A DNA stretch of 64,000 bases from Nitrospira sp. (GCA_029194535.1 JARFXR010000003.1:124001-188000); one strand, 5' to 3'; shown: positions 26,952 to 35,176, counted from the stretch's first letter. The notes: generated by a model not told the origin, from the sequence alone. Numbers and translations: made by a program.

Positions 26952-26975
26952 ACGACCGGTCGTACGGTCGACCGT
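26952..26975. repeat. Two tandem perfect 12-base palindromes
   Basis: ACGACCGGTCGT (26952-26963) is directly followed by ACGGTCGACCGT (26964-26975). Each equals its own reverse complement. They sit 2 bases after the moaA stop and about 175 bases before the transporter start, so they could be an operator or part of a GC-rich transcript end. Confidence 0.7.
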
Positions 26976-26977
26976 GC

Positions 26978-28045
26978 TCAGCCTCCGCGGGCATGCATCT
27001 CCAAATGAGGATCCGCGCGCAACTGGTCGATCCCGATCAAACCGCCTTCGCGCAAACCAGCACGTTCAAGCGCCTTTCGTTCTTCCGCGCCCCGGTCCTT
27101 TCTCGACTCCCAGCCGGCCCGTATGAGTGCGCGCATATCGTCCCCCGAGAGACCGTCGCGCAGAGGCTTGCGCAGATCGGTCCCCGTGGTGCCGTACAGA
27201 CAGCGATACCACATGCCGTCCGCCGTCAATCTGCTGCGGTCACAGGACGAGCAAAACGGGGTTGTCGTCGAAGGAATGACGCCGAAGGTCACGCCATCCG
27301 GAAGACGGAACCGCTGGGCCGGGGCGGAACCGCGCTCCGCAATCGGTGTAATGATGCCGTAGTGTTTCCCGAGCGCGTCCAGGATCGCATCTCGTGACAA
27401 CACCTTGGCGGGCTCCCACTCGTTCGCCCCGCCTACGTCCATATATTCGATGAATCGCACTTCGGCCTGGTAATGTCGACCGAATTCGATGAGGGAGACC
27501 AGCTCGTCGTCGTTAAAGCCGCGGATGACGACGGTGTCGAGCTTGAGCCCCACGAAGCCGGCCGGTCCGACGGACTCGATCCCTTCCAACACCCGGGCAT
27601 GTTCGTCGCGACGAGTCAACTGACGGAACCGTTCCGGCCGCAGGGTGTCCAGGCTGATCGTGATGCGGTGCAGTCCCGCTTCATACAACGACTGAATCTG
27701 ATCCGCCAGGAGAATGCCGTTGGTCGTCAACGCGATCTCGCCGACCCGGTGATTCTGCAGCAGCAGCCGGATCAACCGCGGCAGGTCGCGCCGGAGCAGA
27801 GGCTCTCCTCCGGTCAACCGGACCTTGTTCACACCCACGTCGGTGAACAGCTCCGTCAGCACGGCCATCTCCTCGAACGAGAGTAGGTTCTGCCGAGGGA
27901 GCCACACGTACTCTTCTTCCGGCATACAGTAGGCGCAGCGGAGATTGCAGCGATCGGTGACCGACAATCGCAAGCTGCGCAACGGCCGGCCGAACGTATC
28001 GGCCACCGCCGGATGGAGATCTGTGTGCATCCCTCCCGTTTCCAT
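26978..28045 (-). CDS. moaA: GTP 3',8-cyclase MoaA
   Basis: 355-aa radical-SAM enzyme opening molybdenum cofactor synthesis from GTP. The N-terminal 4Fe-4S ligands CNLRCAYC lie near residue 34, the SAM-binding TGGEPL near 78, and the second cluster is CSSCDRSRLTADGMWYRC near 265-282. The family's usual C-terminal GG is present as the last residues, ARGG. The ATG at 28045 is supported by TAGGA 8 bases upstream; an internal ATG at 28030 follows GGGAGGG with no spacer and is less likely. It is part of a moaC-moaDE-moaA run. Confidence 0.95.
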   Translation of the reverse strand: METGGMHTDLHPAVADTFGRPLRSLRLSVTDRCNLRCAYCMPEEEYVWLPRQNLLSFEEMAVLTELFTDVGVNKVRLTGGEPLLRRDLPRLIRLLLQNHRVGEIALTTNGILLADQIQSLYEAGLHRITISLDTLRPERFRQLTRRDEHARVLEGIESVGPAGFVGLKLDTVVIRGFNDDELVSLIEFGRHYQAEVRFIEYMDVGGANEWEPAKVLSRDAILDALGKHYGIITPIAERGSAPAQRFRLPDGVTFGVIPSTTTPFCSSCDRSRLTADGMWYRCLYGTTGTDLRKPLRDGLSGDDMRALIRAGWESRKDRGAEERKALERAGLREGGLIGIDQLRADPHLEMHARGG

Positions 28046-28165
28046 CGCAGACGTCCTACCGTCTCCCATCATGTAATCAAAGCGGAACGGGCAAGGCCGA
28101 GACTGCAACCGCCGAGACACAAAGCCGACCGAGCGCGCAACCGGGCGCAATCGGCGCGAGCTTTG

Positions 28166-28864
28166 TCATGGATGTTCTTCCACCCACACTTCCCCGCTCG
28201 GAGTATGTTCCAGCTTCCAAATCGGCGTGATCTGCTTGAGCTCGTCGATCGCCCACTTGCAGGCGCGGAACGCATCAGCTCGATGCTCCGCCCCCGCGAT
28301 GATCAGGACGATGTTCTCTCCGATCGTGATCTCTCCGTAGCGATGGACGATCAGCAGCTCGCAAATGTCGAAGTCGGCCAGGGCGCGGTCACGAATCTCC
28401 CGCAATTTCTTCTGCGCCATGCCTTCGTAATGCTCGAACGTGATGCCATCGACATCGCGCCCCTTCGAGCGATCCCGGGCCGTGCCGAGGAATACGGCGA
28501 TGCCCCCGATACGCTTCGAGCGGCTCCGAACGCGGTTGATCTCTGCGTCGATGGAGAAATCGTCGCGCTGGACACGGACGAACTGGGTCTCATCCAAATG
28601 CGGTTCCGTCGCCCCTCCCCCGGCAAACGGCGGGAGCAGGGCGACCTCGTCACCATCGCCTATCGCCGTGTGCTCGTGAACGATCTCCTGATTCACGGAC
28701 ACGAGAATCCTTTTCTTCCGGATCAATTCCCCGATCATCGGATAGGCCCGATCGACCAGCTCGATCAAATCCTTCACACACCGTCCGCTGGGCAACTCCA
28801 GCGATAAGGAAGACTGATTGCCTGCCAGGGATTTCGTCATGCCGAACAGCTTGACCGTGATCAT
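28166..28864 (-). CDS. MoaD-MoaE fusion, molybdopterin synthase
   Basis: 232 aa joining both subunits of molybdopterin synthase, which adds the dithiolene sulfurs to precursor Z. Residues 1-83 are MoaD (ubiquitin-like, ending LLPPFAGG with Gly82-Gly83). Residues about 95-232 are MoaE (VFLGTARD, FEHYEGMAQKKL, RADAFRACKWAIDELK, PIWKLE). MoaD needs a free C-terminal Gly for thiocarboxylation, so cleavage after the Gly pair is expected, as known for MoaX fusions in mycobacteria. The ATG overlaps the moaC stop by four bases (ATGA), so the genes are coupled. Confidence 0.92.
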   Translation of the reverse strand: MITVKLFGMTKSLAGNQSSLSLELPSGRCVKDLIELVDRAYPMIGELIRKKRILVSVNQEIVHEHTAIGDGDEVALLPPFAGGGATEPHLDETQFVRVQRDDFSIDAEINRVRSRSKRIGGIAVFLGTARDRSKGRDVDGITFEHYEGMAQKKLREIRDRALADFDICELLIVHRYGEITIGENIVLIIAGAEHRADAFRACKWAIDELKQITPIWKLEHTPSGEVWVEEHP

Positions 28865-29382
28865 GTCCCCTCTGTCCCGTCCGAAGTCTTTCTCTCGCGC
28901 TTGTATGTTCCGGACTTGCCGCCTGATTTCGAGAGCAAACAAATCTCACTGAAACTCATGTCTCTGTCGATCGCTTTGCACATGTCATAGATCGTCAGGG
29001 CCGCCACGGATGCCGCCGTCATCGCTTCCATTTCCACCCCGGTTTGGCCGGTAGTCCTGGCCGTCGCGGTGACGGTGATGGAGCATCGGCCGTCACGATC
29101 GGGTTGAGAGTGTTCCGCAAAGCATATGTCCACACTGGAAAGGAGAATCGGATGGCACATCGGAATGAGGTCTGGAGTCCTCTTGGCTCCCATGACCCCG
29201 GCCACCTGGGCGACCGCTAAGACATCGCCCTTTGCGATCTTCCCTCGCTGAATTTTTTCAAGGGTTTCGGGCTGCAGGAAGACTTTGGCTTGAGCCGTGG
29301 CAAGACGCTCGGTTTGAGCTTTGGCGCTCACGTCGACCATCCGCGCGCGGCCTGCTTCGTTGAAATGTGTTAACTCAGCCAT
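28861..29382 (-). CDS. moaC: Cyclic pyranopterin monophosphate synthase MoaC
   Basis: 173 aa, second step of molybdenum cofactor synthesis, converting the MoaA product to precursor Z. Seen: MVDVSAKAQTER near the start, IPMCHPILLS, TGVEMEAMTAASVAALTIYDMCKA and the C-terminal KSGGKSG motif, all intact. GAGGA directly precedes the ATG. A strong sigma-70 promoter lies at 29425-29454, so moaC probably leads the moa transcript. Molybdopterin enzymes would be the users; none is in the window. Confidence 0.96.
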   Translation of the reverse strand: MAELTHFNEAGRARMVDVSAKAQTERLATAQAKVFLQPETLEKIQRGKIAKGDVLAVAQVAGVMGAKRTPDLIPMCHPILLSSVDICFAEHSQPDRDGRCSITVTATARTTGQTGVEMEAMTAASVAALTIYDMCKAIDRDMSFSEICLLSKSGGKSGTYKRERKTSDGTEGT

Positions 29383-29424
29383 TTTCCTCGCGGAATCAGC
29401 CGGTTACGACTGCGCCAGTCGGTT

Positions 29425-29454
29425 ATTATAGGAGCCGGCCCAAAACGGAGTCAA
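29425..29454 (-). promoter_or_regulatory. Sigma-70 promoter of the moa operon
   Basis: On the minus strand a -35 TTGACT (29449-29454) and a perfect -10 TATAAT (29425-29430) are 18 bases apart, about 43 bases before the moaC start. It is the best promoter match in the window; a MITE-like repeat begins 20 bases upstream of it. Confidence 0.7.
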
Positions 29455-29474
29455 GAGACGCACTCCGGAGGTAA

Positions 29475-29618
29475 TGGGTCAGTTTCCTCTTGCGTCAAGC
29501 TCGCGAAGGCGGGCATCCACCCCTCGATCAAGGCTAACTGCTGAAGAGAAGGTCTTGACTGGATTCCCGCTTCCGCGGGGATGACAGACTTCAGTGCGTC
29601 TGGATGGCAAACTGACCC
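29475..29618 (-). repeat. MITE-like dispersed repeat, copy B
   Basis: 144-base element homologous to copy A at 20522-20664 but in opposite orientation. Its ends form a clean terminal inverted repeat: GGGTCAGTTT at 29476-29485 and AAACTGACCC near 29609-29618. An internal REP-like hairpin (CCCGC, loop, GCGGG) is conserved. It carries no gene. Confidence 0.75.
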
Positions 29619-29684
29619 ACTGTCACTCCGGGCCCTGCCACATGGGAAGCCCTGCGTAAGAATATCCGTATTCTCGCTCTTCGG

Positions 29685-29714
29685 TTGACACCCAGAAATC
29701 CAATCCCGGACAAT
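29685..29714 (+). promoter_or_regulatory. Candidate promoter, possibly leaderless, of folB fusion
   Basis: A perfect -35 TTGACA (29685-29690) and a -10 GACAAT (29709-29714) are 18 bases apart. The -10 overlaps the first ATG (29713) and ends 7 bases before the ATG at 29722, favouring the latter as a leaderless start. Confidence 0.45.
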
Positions 29715-29721
29715 GCCCCCC

Positions 29722-30675
29722 ATGGTCGGCAAGATCGTCATTGAACGGTTGGAATTCCAAGGACGGTGCGGTGTGACGAGTGAGGAGCGCGATCGGCCCC
29801 AACCGTTGGCCGTGGACCTGGAGCTGGATTGCGACACAACATCAGCGGCCGCTTCGGAGGATCTGGCCGACACGATAGACTATGCCAAGGTCCTGGAGCG
29901 GGTCGAAACTATTGGTGCAACAGGGGATTGCGCACTGCTCGAAAGTTTGGCCGAGCGGCTTCTGGCCATGTTGTTTACGGAATTCCCCATTGAACGAGCC
30001 AGACTCTGGCTGAGAAAACTGGCTCCGCCGGTCGCGCAAACTACCGCATCAGTCGGCCTGAGAATCGATCGGGTACGGCCTGCCTACCCTGTCGCCTCAC
30101 AGATCTTGACCCCCTCACGCTTTCTGCTGCAGCACATTCATCGTTTACCGAAAGGCCGCGTGCTGGATGTGGCGTGCGGAACAGGCCGCCACGCTCTCTA
30201 TTTGGCGAATCTGGGATTCGAGGTTGAGGCGCTCGACCGGGATGCCGACGCCCTCTTCCATCTGGCATCGACCGCGAAGCAACAAAGTCTGACGAACCTC
30301 ATCGTAAAAACCGTCGATCTGGAACGTGCGACCGACGATCGGCCGGAATTCGCCCCGAACCGGTATGACGTGATCGTCGTCTGTTTCTATCTGCATCGGC
30401 CCCTCTTTCCCTGGTTCGTCGACGCGCTCAAGCCGAACGGGGTCCTGCTCTATGAAACCTTCACGATCGACAACTACCGGCGCCATCGTCACCCGCGCCG
30501 TTGGGAATTTTGCCTCGCGCACAATGAACTGCTGCGTCTGACTTCCGCCCTTCAGGTGCTTTCGTACGACGAAGGAGAACATGTGACGAATTCCGGCATC
30601 GACACGGCTTTCACTGCGCAATTGCTTGCGCGGAAGACGCCCTTCCTCTATTCGGACGGTGGATCGGCGTCATGA
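29722..30675 (+). CDS. FolB-methyltransferase fusion
   Basis: 317 aa. Residues 1-115 are dihydroneopterin aldolase (FolB), the folate-pathway enzyme that splits dihydroneopterin: GVTSEERDRPQP holds the catalytic Glu, ADTIDYAKV the Tyr and LRKLAPP the Lys. Residues about 125-317 are a SAM-dependent methyltransferase of the TehB-like class (VLDVACGTGRHALYLA, LDRDADAL, VVCFYLHRPLFPW). The fusion is unusual; what it methylates is unknown. The ATG at 29722 is chosen because the promoter-like -10 overlaps the ATG at 29713; FolB homologues also begin at this point. Its stop overlaps the PHP gene start (ATGA). folC is at 23707. Confidence 0.85.
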   Translation: MVGKIVIERLEFQGRCGVTSEERDRPQPLAVDLELDCDTTSAAASEDLADTIDYAKVLERVETIGATGDCALLESLAERLLAMLFTEFPIERARLWLRKLAPPVAQTTASVGLRIDRVRPAYPVASQILTPSRFLLQHIHRLPKGRVLDVACGTGRHALYLANLGFEVEALDRDADALFHLASTAKQQSLTNLIVKTVDLERATDDRPEFAPNRYDVIVVCFYLHRPLFPWFVDALKPNGVLLYETFTIDNYRRHRHPRRWEFCLAHNELLRLTSALQVLSYDEGEHVTNSGIDTAFTAQLLARKTPFLYSDGGSAS

Positions 30676-31517
30676 GTCGCATCGATCTGCACCTGCACAC
30701 CACTCATTCGGACGGAAGTCTCCGGCCTTCCGAGGTCCTCGCACGGGCGAAGGCCGCATCCGTCACAGCCCTGGCCATTACGGATCACGACATCACATCC
30801 GGGCTCCCCGAGGCCATTGCGAGCGGTGAGACACTCGGCATCGAGGTCGTCCCGGGAGTTGAGATCAGTTCATTCGATGGCAGAAGTGAATTGCACATCC
30901 TGGGCTACTTTGTCGATTGGCAAGACCCGATCTTCAACGACCGGTTGGCGTCGTTGCGCGCCAGCCGCCACCGCCGCAATCCTCTTATTGTGGAACGCCT
31001 CCGGACCGCAGGGCTGGAGATAACCTACGAAGAGGTTCAAGCACTGGCCGGAACGGATGCCGTCGGCAGGCCGCACATCGCTCAACTGCTCATGAAAAAA
31101 CGCTATGTGACCTCGGCCAAGGAGGCGTTCGACCGGTATCTGGCGGAAGGCCGCCCGGCCTATGTGGCCAGAGAACTCCCGTCCCCCTCGGAGGCGATCG
31201 GCTGGATCCGAGAAGCCAAGGGTCTGGCGGTCCTGGCTCATCCTACCTGGGTCAAAGCAGTCGGTTCCGAACTCGCCGTCTGCATTGCAGAGCTAAAAGA
31301 TCAAGGTCTGGCCGGTATTGAGGTCCATTACAGCACCCATACGAAATCGCAAACCGCTGCCTACCTGAACCTCAGCCGCCAATTCAATCTCCTTGTCACC
31401 GGAGGGAGCGATTTTCACGGCGTCACCAAGCCAGACATCGAAGTCGGAGCGGGACGGGGCGATTTGCACATCAAGCCGAACCTTCTGACGGCAATGAAAG
31501 AAGCGGCAATTCGTTGA
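30672..31517 (+). CDS. PHP-domain phosphoesterase (TrpH/YciV-like)
   Basis: 281-aa cytosolic metal-dependent phosphoesterase of the PHP family. Metal ligands are visible as DLHLHTTHSDGS at residue 5, ITDHDITSG near 37, PGVEISS near 63, LAHPTW near 195 and GGSDFHG near 251. The family includes the enzyme that hydrolyses 3',5'-nucleotides such as pAp and trims small RNAs, so that role is probable. It is translationally coupled to the FolB fusion by an ATGA overlap. The kinase promoter overlaps its stop codon. Confidence 0.88.
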   Translation: MSRIDLHLHTTHSDGSLRPSEVLARAKAASVTALAITDHDITSGLPEAIASGETLGIEVVPGVEISSFDGRSELHILGYFVDWQDPIFNDRLASLRASRHRRNPLIVERLRTAGLEITYEEVQALAGTDAVGRPHIAQLLMKKRYVTSAKEAFDRYLAEGRPAYVARELPSPSEAIGWIREAKGLAVLAHPTWVKAVGSELAVCIAELKDQGLAGIEVHYSTHTKSQTAAYLNLSRQFNLLVTGGSDFHGVTKPDIEVGAGRGDLHIKPNLLTAMKEAAIR

Positions 31518-31541
31518 CTCTCCAACCCGTTTCGCTACACT
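31514..31541 (+). promoter_or_regulatory. Sigma-70 promoter of the kinase cassette
   Basis: A -35 TTGACT (31514-31519) overlaps the stop codon of the PHP gene, and a -10 TACACT (31536-31541) lies 16 bases further on. The kinase ATG is 33 bases downstream. Confidence 0.5.
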
Positions 31542-31574
31542 GAACCCGGTTCAACATCACCGAGACCCTACCCG

Positions 31575-32975
31575 ATGTCGATGGCCTGGAACTGGCTGGT
31601 TCCGCACATTGTCGGTATGCTGGTGGCGCTCCTTGCAGGACCGATTCTCGGCAACCTGGCGGCCATTCAGAGTCTTTCCGTACCGCCTTTGTCTCTCAGT
31701 GGCGGTGCGGCCGTTCGCCTGGGCGCGGATGTGGTCGCGCTGGCGCTGCTCCTGTCCCTCGCCTTGAACGCCTATCGGGAGATCCCGGACAACGGCCGGG
31801 GATTCGGCTTTCTCAAGCATTTGATCATCCCGCTTGCAGTCTTGACCACCGTCATTTACGGAGACAAGGCGTTTCGCGGGGTCGGATTGCCCTTGGTGGA
31901 ACGCATCGGTTCGGTTCGCTATCTCTGGGCTTACACCTTCGGAATGATCGCCTCCGGTCTGTGGCTCACCGTGATGTGGCTGAGGCATCTCAACTCATTG
32001 CGGGAAACGTTCTGTCCTGTCAGGAACATCAAGCGTTCCGGCCTGCGCGCCGCGTCTAATGACGCATCGGGCGAGACGGACATCGACCGCGTGCAAGACG
32101 ACGCCCCGCAGGGCGGTCCGACCGTCGTGGTTCAGATGGGAACCCCTCCCCCCATGCTCGGTCGATACAAAGTCCTGAAAGAGTTGGGACGAGGCGCCAT
32201 GGGCGTCGTCTATCTCGGCAAGGATCCGACCATCCAGCGATTCGTGGCGATCAAGACCATGCGCCTGGACCAGATCGACGACAGCACGAAATTGCAGGAG
32301 GTCAAAGCGCGTTTTTTTCGCGAGGCGGAATCGGCCGGACGACTCTCCCACCCCAACATTGTCACAATCTACGACGCCGGCGAGCAGGATGAGCTCGGAT
32401 ACATCGCGATGGAAGTCTTGGAAGGCAGCTCTCTCAAGCCATGGTCGCGACCGCCGAACTTGCTCTCGGTCGCGGACGTCGTGCATGCCCTGACCACCGT
32501 GGCGGAAGCCTTGGACCATGCACATCAGCAGGGAGTGGTCCATCGGGACGTCAAACCGGCCAACATCATGCTGACCAAAGATCGGATCGTGAAAGTCATG
32601 GACTTCGGCATCGCCAAGATGGCCTCGAGCAGCAGGACCCAGACCGATCTCGTGCTAGGTACCCCGACCTATATGTCGCCCGAGCAGATCGCGGGCAAGA
32701 AGGTGGACGGACGGTCCGATATCTTTTCGCTCGGAGTGGTCCTCTTCGAGCTGCTGACCGGCCGCCCGCCGTTCACCGCAGACAACCTCTCGGCGCTGCT
32801 CTTTGCCATCGCCCACCAGCCTCACCCGCCATTGAGCGAGCTGCGAAGGGATCTGCCTCCGATGTTCCAGGAAGTGCTCGACCGCGCACTGCAGAAGGAT
32901 CTCCCGCAGCGATATCGCCGCGCTGGGGAGTTCGCGTGGGATCTCCGAGCCTGCCTCCAGAGCCTTGCGGCCTGA
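31575..32975 (+). CDS. Membrane Ser/Thr protein kinase
   Basis: 466 aa. Four predicted transmembrane helices occupy residues about 10-137, an unusual N-terminal placement since bacterial kinases of this type commonly have a C-terminal anchor. The kinase domain spans about 195-460: Gly loop LGRGAMGVVY, ATP-binding Lys227 (VAIKTM), catalytic Asp325 (HRDVKPAN), metal-binding Asp343 (DFGIAKM) and GTPTYMSPEQ. All catalytic residues are present. Domain order implies a cytosolic kinase tethered to the inner membrane that senses through its helices. A PP2C phosphatase and an FHA protein follow directly. Confidence 0.92.
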   Translation: MSMAWNWLVPHIVGMLVALLAGPILGNLAAIQSLSVPPLSLSGGAAVRLGADVVALALLLSLALNAYREIPDNGRGFGFLKHLIIPLAVLTTVIYGDKAFRGVGLPLVERIGSVRYLWAYTFGMIASGLWLTVMWLRHLNSLRETFCPVRNIKRSGLRAASNDASGETDIDRVQDDAPQGGPTVVVQMGTPPPMLGRYKVLKELGRGAMGVVYLGKDPTIQRFVAIKTMRLDQIDDSTKLQEVKARFFREAESAGRLSHPNIVTIYDAGEQDELGYIAMEVLEGSSLKPWSRPPNLLSVADVVHALTTVAEALDHAHQQGVVHRDVKPANIMLTKDRIVKVMDFGIAKMASSSRTQTDLVLGTPTYMSPEQIAGKKVDGRSDIFSLGVVLFELLTGRPPFTADNLSALLFAIAHQPHPPLSELRRDLPPMFQEVLDRALQKDLPQRYRRAGEFAWDLRACLQSLAA

Positions 32976-32986
32976 GCGGGGAACCC

Positions 32987-33808
32987 ATGTCCATCCGGAC
33001 CGTCCATAGTGTCAGATCAGATGTGGGACTGAAGCGGACGCACAACGAAGACCGTTTCCTGGCCGACCCTGCGCTCGGGGTCTACGCCGTCTGTGACGGG
33101 ATGGGCGGCGGCAACGCGGGAGAGGTGGCCAGCACGCTGGCCATCGAGACCATTCGTACTCGTTTCCGAACCATTCGACAGGATGACGACCGCGTTTCGC
33201 TTGTTCCAGACGCCAATCTTTCCCCGAATACCTATCGACTGGCTGAGGCGATCCGCGCCGCAAACGAAACGATCCATGAAGCCTCGTGGACCAACCCAGC
33301 CTATGCCGGCATGGGCACCACCATTGTGGCCGCCGGCCTGTCGGAAGGCCTCCTCTCGATCGCCCATGTCGGAGACAGCCGGCTCTATCTCATCCGCAAC
33401 GGCAGAATCGACGCCTTGACGGCGGATCACTCCTGGGTCGCCGAACAGGTCAGGCGAGGTCTGATGACGGAGGACGAAGCCGAATGCTCCTCCAAGCGCA
33501 ATATCGTCACCAGAGCGTTAGGCGTGGGGCGAGTGGTCGACATCGATCTCGGAGAGATTCCGGTCCGACACGGCGACCGGTTCCTTCTCTGCTCCGACGG
33601 ACTGACCCGGGGAGTTCGTCCGCCGGACATCCTTCGCACCGTCGAAATGGCGTCGGACATGGAAGACTCCACCGATCGGCTCCTCACCATGGCCAATGCG
33701 GCAGGAGGCGACGACAACACGACCGTGCTTCTGCTCAGCCTGTTCGACGAAGTATCGAGCCCGTTTTGGCGGCGCTTGACGCAACGATGGTTTCCCATGG
33801 CTTCCTAA
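32987..33808 (+). CDS. PP2C-type Ser/Thr phosphatase (kinase partner)
   Basis: 273-aa metal-dependent phosphatase, 11 bases after the kinase stop and so likely to dephosphorylate the kinase or its targets. Motifs: THNEDRFL near residue 18, CDGMGGGNAGE near 36, GMGTTIVAAG near 105, HVGDSRLYL near 122, LCSDGLTRGV near 199 and GDDNTTVLLL near 243. All metal-binding Asp residues are present. The ATG at 32987 follows a GGGGA; the reading frame is open further upstream but overlaps the kinase. Confidence 0.93.
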   Translation: MSIRTVHSVRSDVGLKRTHNEDRFLADPALGVYAVCDGMGGGNAGEVASTLAIETIRTRFRTIRQDDDRVSLVPDANLSPNTYRLAEAIRAANETIHEASWTNPAYAGMGTTIVAAGLSEGLLSIAHVGDSRLYLIRNGRIDALTADHSWVAEQVRRGLMTEDEAECSSKRNIVTRALGVGRVVDIDLGEIPVRHGDRFLLCSDGLTRGVRPPDILRTVEMASDMEDSTDRLLTMANAAGGDDNTTVLLLSLFDEVSSPFWRRLTQRWFPMAS

Positions 33809-33829
33809 TCCGGCGCGAGGAGACTTCCC

Positions 33830-34534
33830 ATGCCCGACACGGCGGCCGCACAGGCCAAACTGCTGGTGAAATTGCAGGGACAAGGGTCGCGCACGATCCA
33901 GATCGTGAACGAGCTGTTCACCATCGGCCGGAAAGCCGGGAACGACCTGTCGATCGACGATCACACCGTGTCAGGCCATCATGCCCGGATCGTCAAAGTC
34001 CAGGCCGTCTACTTTCTCGAGGATCTCAAGAGTACAAACGGGTCTTCGGTCAACGGCATGCGCGTGGACCGACATCAGTTGCGGGACTCGGACGTCATCA
34101 CGATCGGCCAGCATCGGATCATTTTTCAGGAGCCGGCGGCTCCGACCGCAGCGGCATCGCCACCGTCTCCCGTCGTGGATGAAACCATGGTCATCAGCGC
34201 CGGAGAGTCGCGCGCCACGACCGCATCTCCCTCCCCGAAAGTCATCGTGACCCACGGCAGCACGGACCAGCCGGAATATCTCCTGATCAAGCCCGTGAGC
34301 TCGATCGGTTCCCAGCCGGGCGCGGCCATCCGACTGACCGGCTGGTTCGCGCCGAAATCAGCCGCTCAAATTATCCACCGGGGAGGGGCCTATTTTGTGA
34401 GCCTGGCACAAGGGGGGAAGGCACTGCTGGTCAACGGACGCGGCGTGACGGGGCAGCAACAGCTCAAGAACGGCGATCACATCCAGGTCGCGGGCGTCAG
34501 TCTGACGTTCTATTGGCTTGGCCCAACCAGATAG
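33830..34534 (+). CDS. Double FHA-domain protein
   Basis: 234-aa cytosolic phosphothreonine-binding protein. The first FHA domain (residues about 15-105) has intact ligand motifs: TIGRKAGNDLSI, SGHHARI and STNGSSVNG. An Ala/Pro-rich linker follows (105-150). Residues about 150-230 look like a second, degenerate FHA (SSIGSQPGAAIRL, LLVNGRGV) lacking the Ser/His pair. It is the likely effector of the kinase-phosphatase pair upstream, 21 bases away. Kinase-PP2C-FHA triads occur beside type VI secretion loci, but no such genes are seen here. Confidence 0.9.
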   Translation: MPDTAAAQAKLLVKLQGQGSRTIQIVNELFTIGRKAGNDLSIDDHTVSGHHARIVKVQAVYFLEDLKSTNGSSVNGMRVDRHQLRDSDVITIGQHRIIFQEPAAPTAAASPPSPVVDETMVISAGESRATTASPSPKVIVTHGSTDQPEYLLIKPVSSIGSQPGAAIRLTGWFAPKSAAQIIHRGGAYFVSLAQGGKALLVNGRGVTGQQQLKNGDHIQVAGVSLTFYWLGPTR

Positions 34535-34546
34535 CTGCGATCGCAC

Positions 34547-35176
34547 TTACGGCTGGCGGAACAACAACACGCCTTTGGGCAGCGTTTGGTAGCAGCGGTC
34601 GGACACGTCCTGCGCGTGATCCTGTAAACACTGCATCACTCGGCCGTCCCCGGGTCTCATCGTCGCACACAATCGCCTCACATCGTCTCGACAGGCAGAC
34701 AGGGTACGGCTCCGATCCTCTTTCCATTTCACAAGCCGCTCGCGGACCATCACTTGGCAAGGCGGCAGCAGGTCTTTCATGCGCCGCTCGAGGCATCTGA
34801 ATGCTCCTACCCCTTCCATCCCATCGGGACACACCTGCGCGAACTCCGCATCACATTTCAATCGCGTAATCTGCGCCGTGCGGGCATCGCCGATTGGGAG
34901 ACTGCTTCGGGCCTCGCCGGACGGATCGGAAGGGCTCTGCTCGGCCGGTTGTGCGGCGGGCGGGATGGGAGCGACGACACCGGGAATGGACAGGTCCAGG
35001 CTCGGCTCGGCGGGAACCACCGGAGCCGCGGAGGCGGCCCGTGCTTGATGCAACGCGTCTCCGGCCAATTCCTCCTGCGTCGGAAGACTCGTGGCCACGG
35101 CAAGCCAAACCGAGGTCAGTCCAACTGCGGTGATCGCCCCGGCCGCTATCCGACTCCACGCATCCTGTCGCGCCAC
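34547..35176 (-). CDS. Secreted cysteine-rich-repeat protein
   Basis: 209 aa. An uncleaved or cleaved hydrophobic segment (residues about 10-30) is followed by a Pro/Ala-rich linker to about 105. The C-terminal 100 residues carry two copies of the GLG1/FGFR-type Cys-rich repeat: CDAEFAQVCPDGMEG...CLERR and CRDDVRRLCATMRPGDGRVMQCL. These repeats are usually periplasmic and their job in bacteria is unknown. It is convergent with the FHA gene, only 12 bases separating the stops. Confidence 0.75.
   Translation of the reverse strand: MARQDAWSRIAAGAITAVGLTSVWLAVATSLPTQEELAGDALHQARAASAAPVVPAEPSLDLSIPGVVAPIPPAAQPAEQSPSDPSGEARSSLPIGDARTAQITRLKCDAEFAQVCPDGMEGVGAFRCLERRMKDLLPPCQVMVRERLVKWKEDRSRTLSACRDDVRRLCATMRPGDGRVMQCLQDHAQDVSDRCYQTLPKGVLLFRQP

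Noticed and set aside
25063-27397. Plus-strand frames opposite accD, the transporter and moaA
   Set aside because: All are antisense to strongly supported genes and show no family motif.
32987-34534. Type VI secretion locus
   Set aside because: The PP2C-FHA-kinase trio recalls T6SS control genes, but no tss or hcp gene is present in the window.
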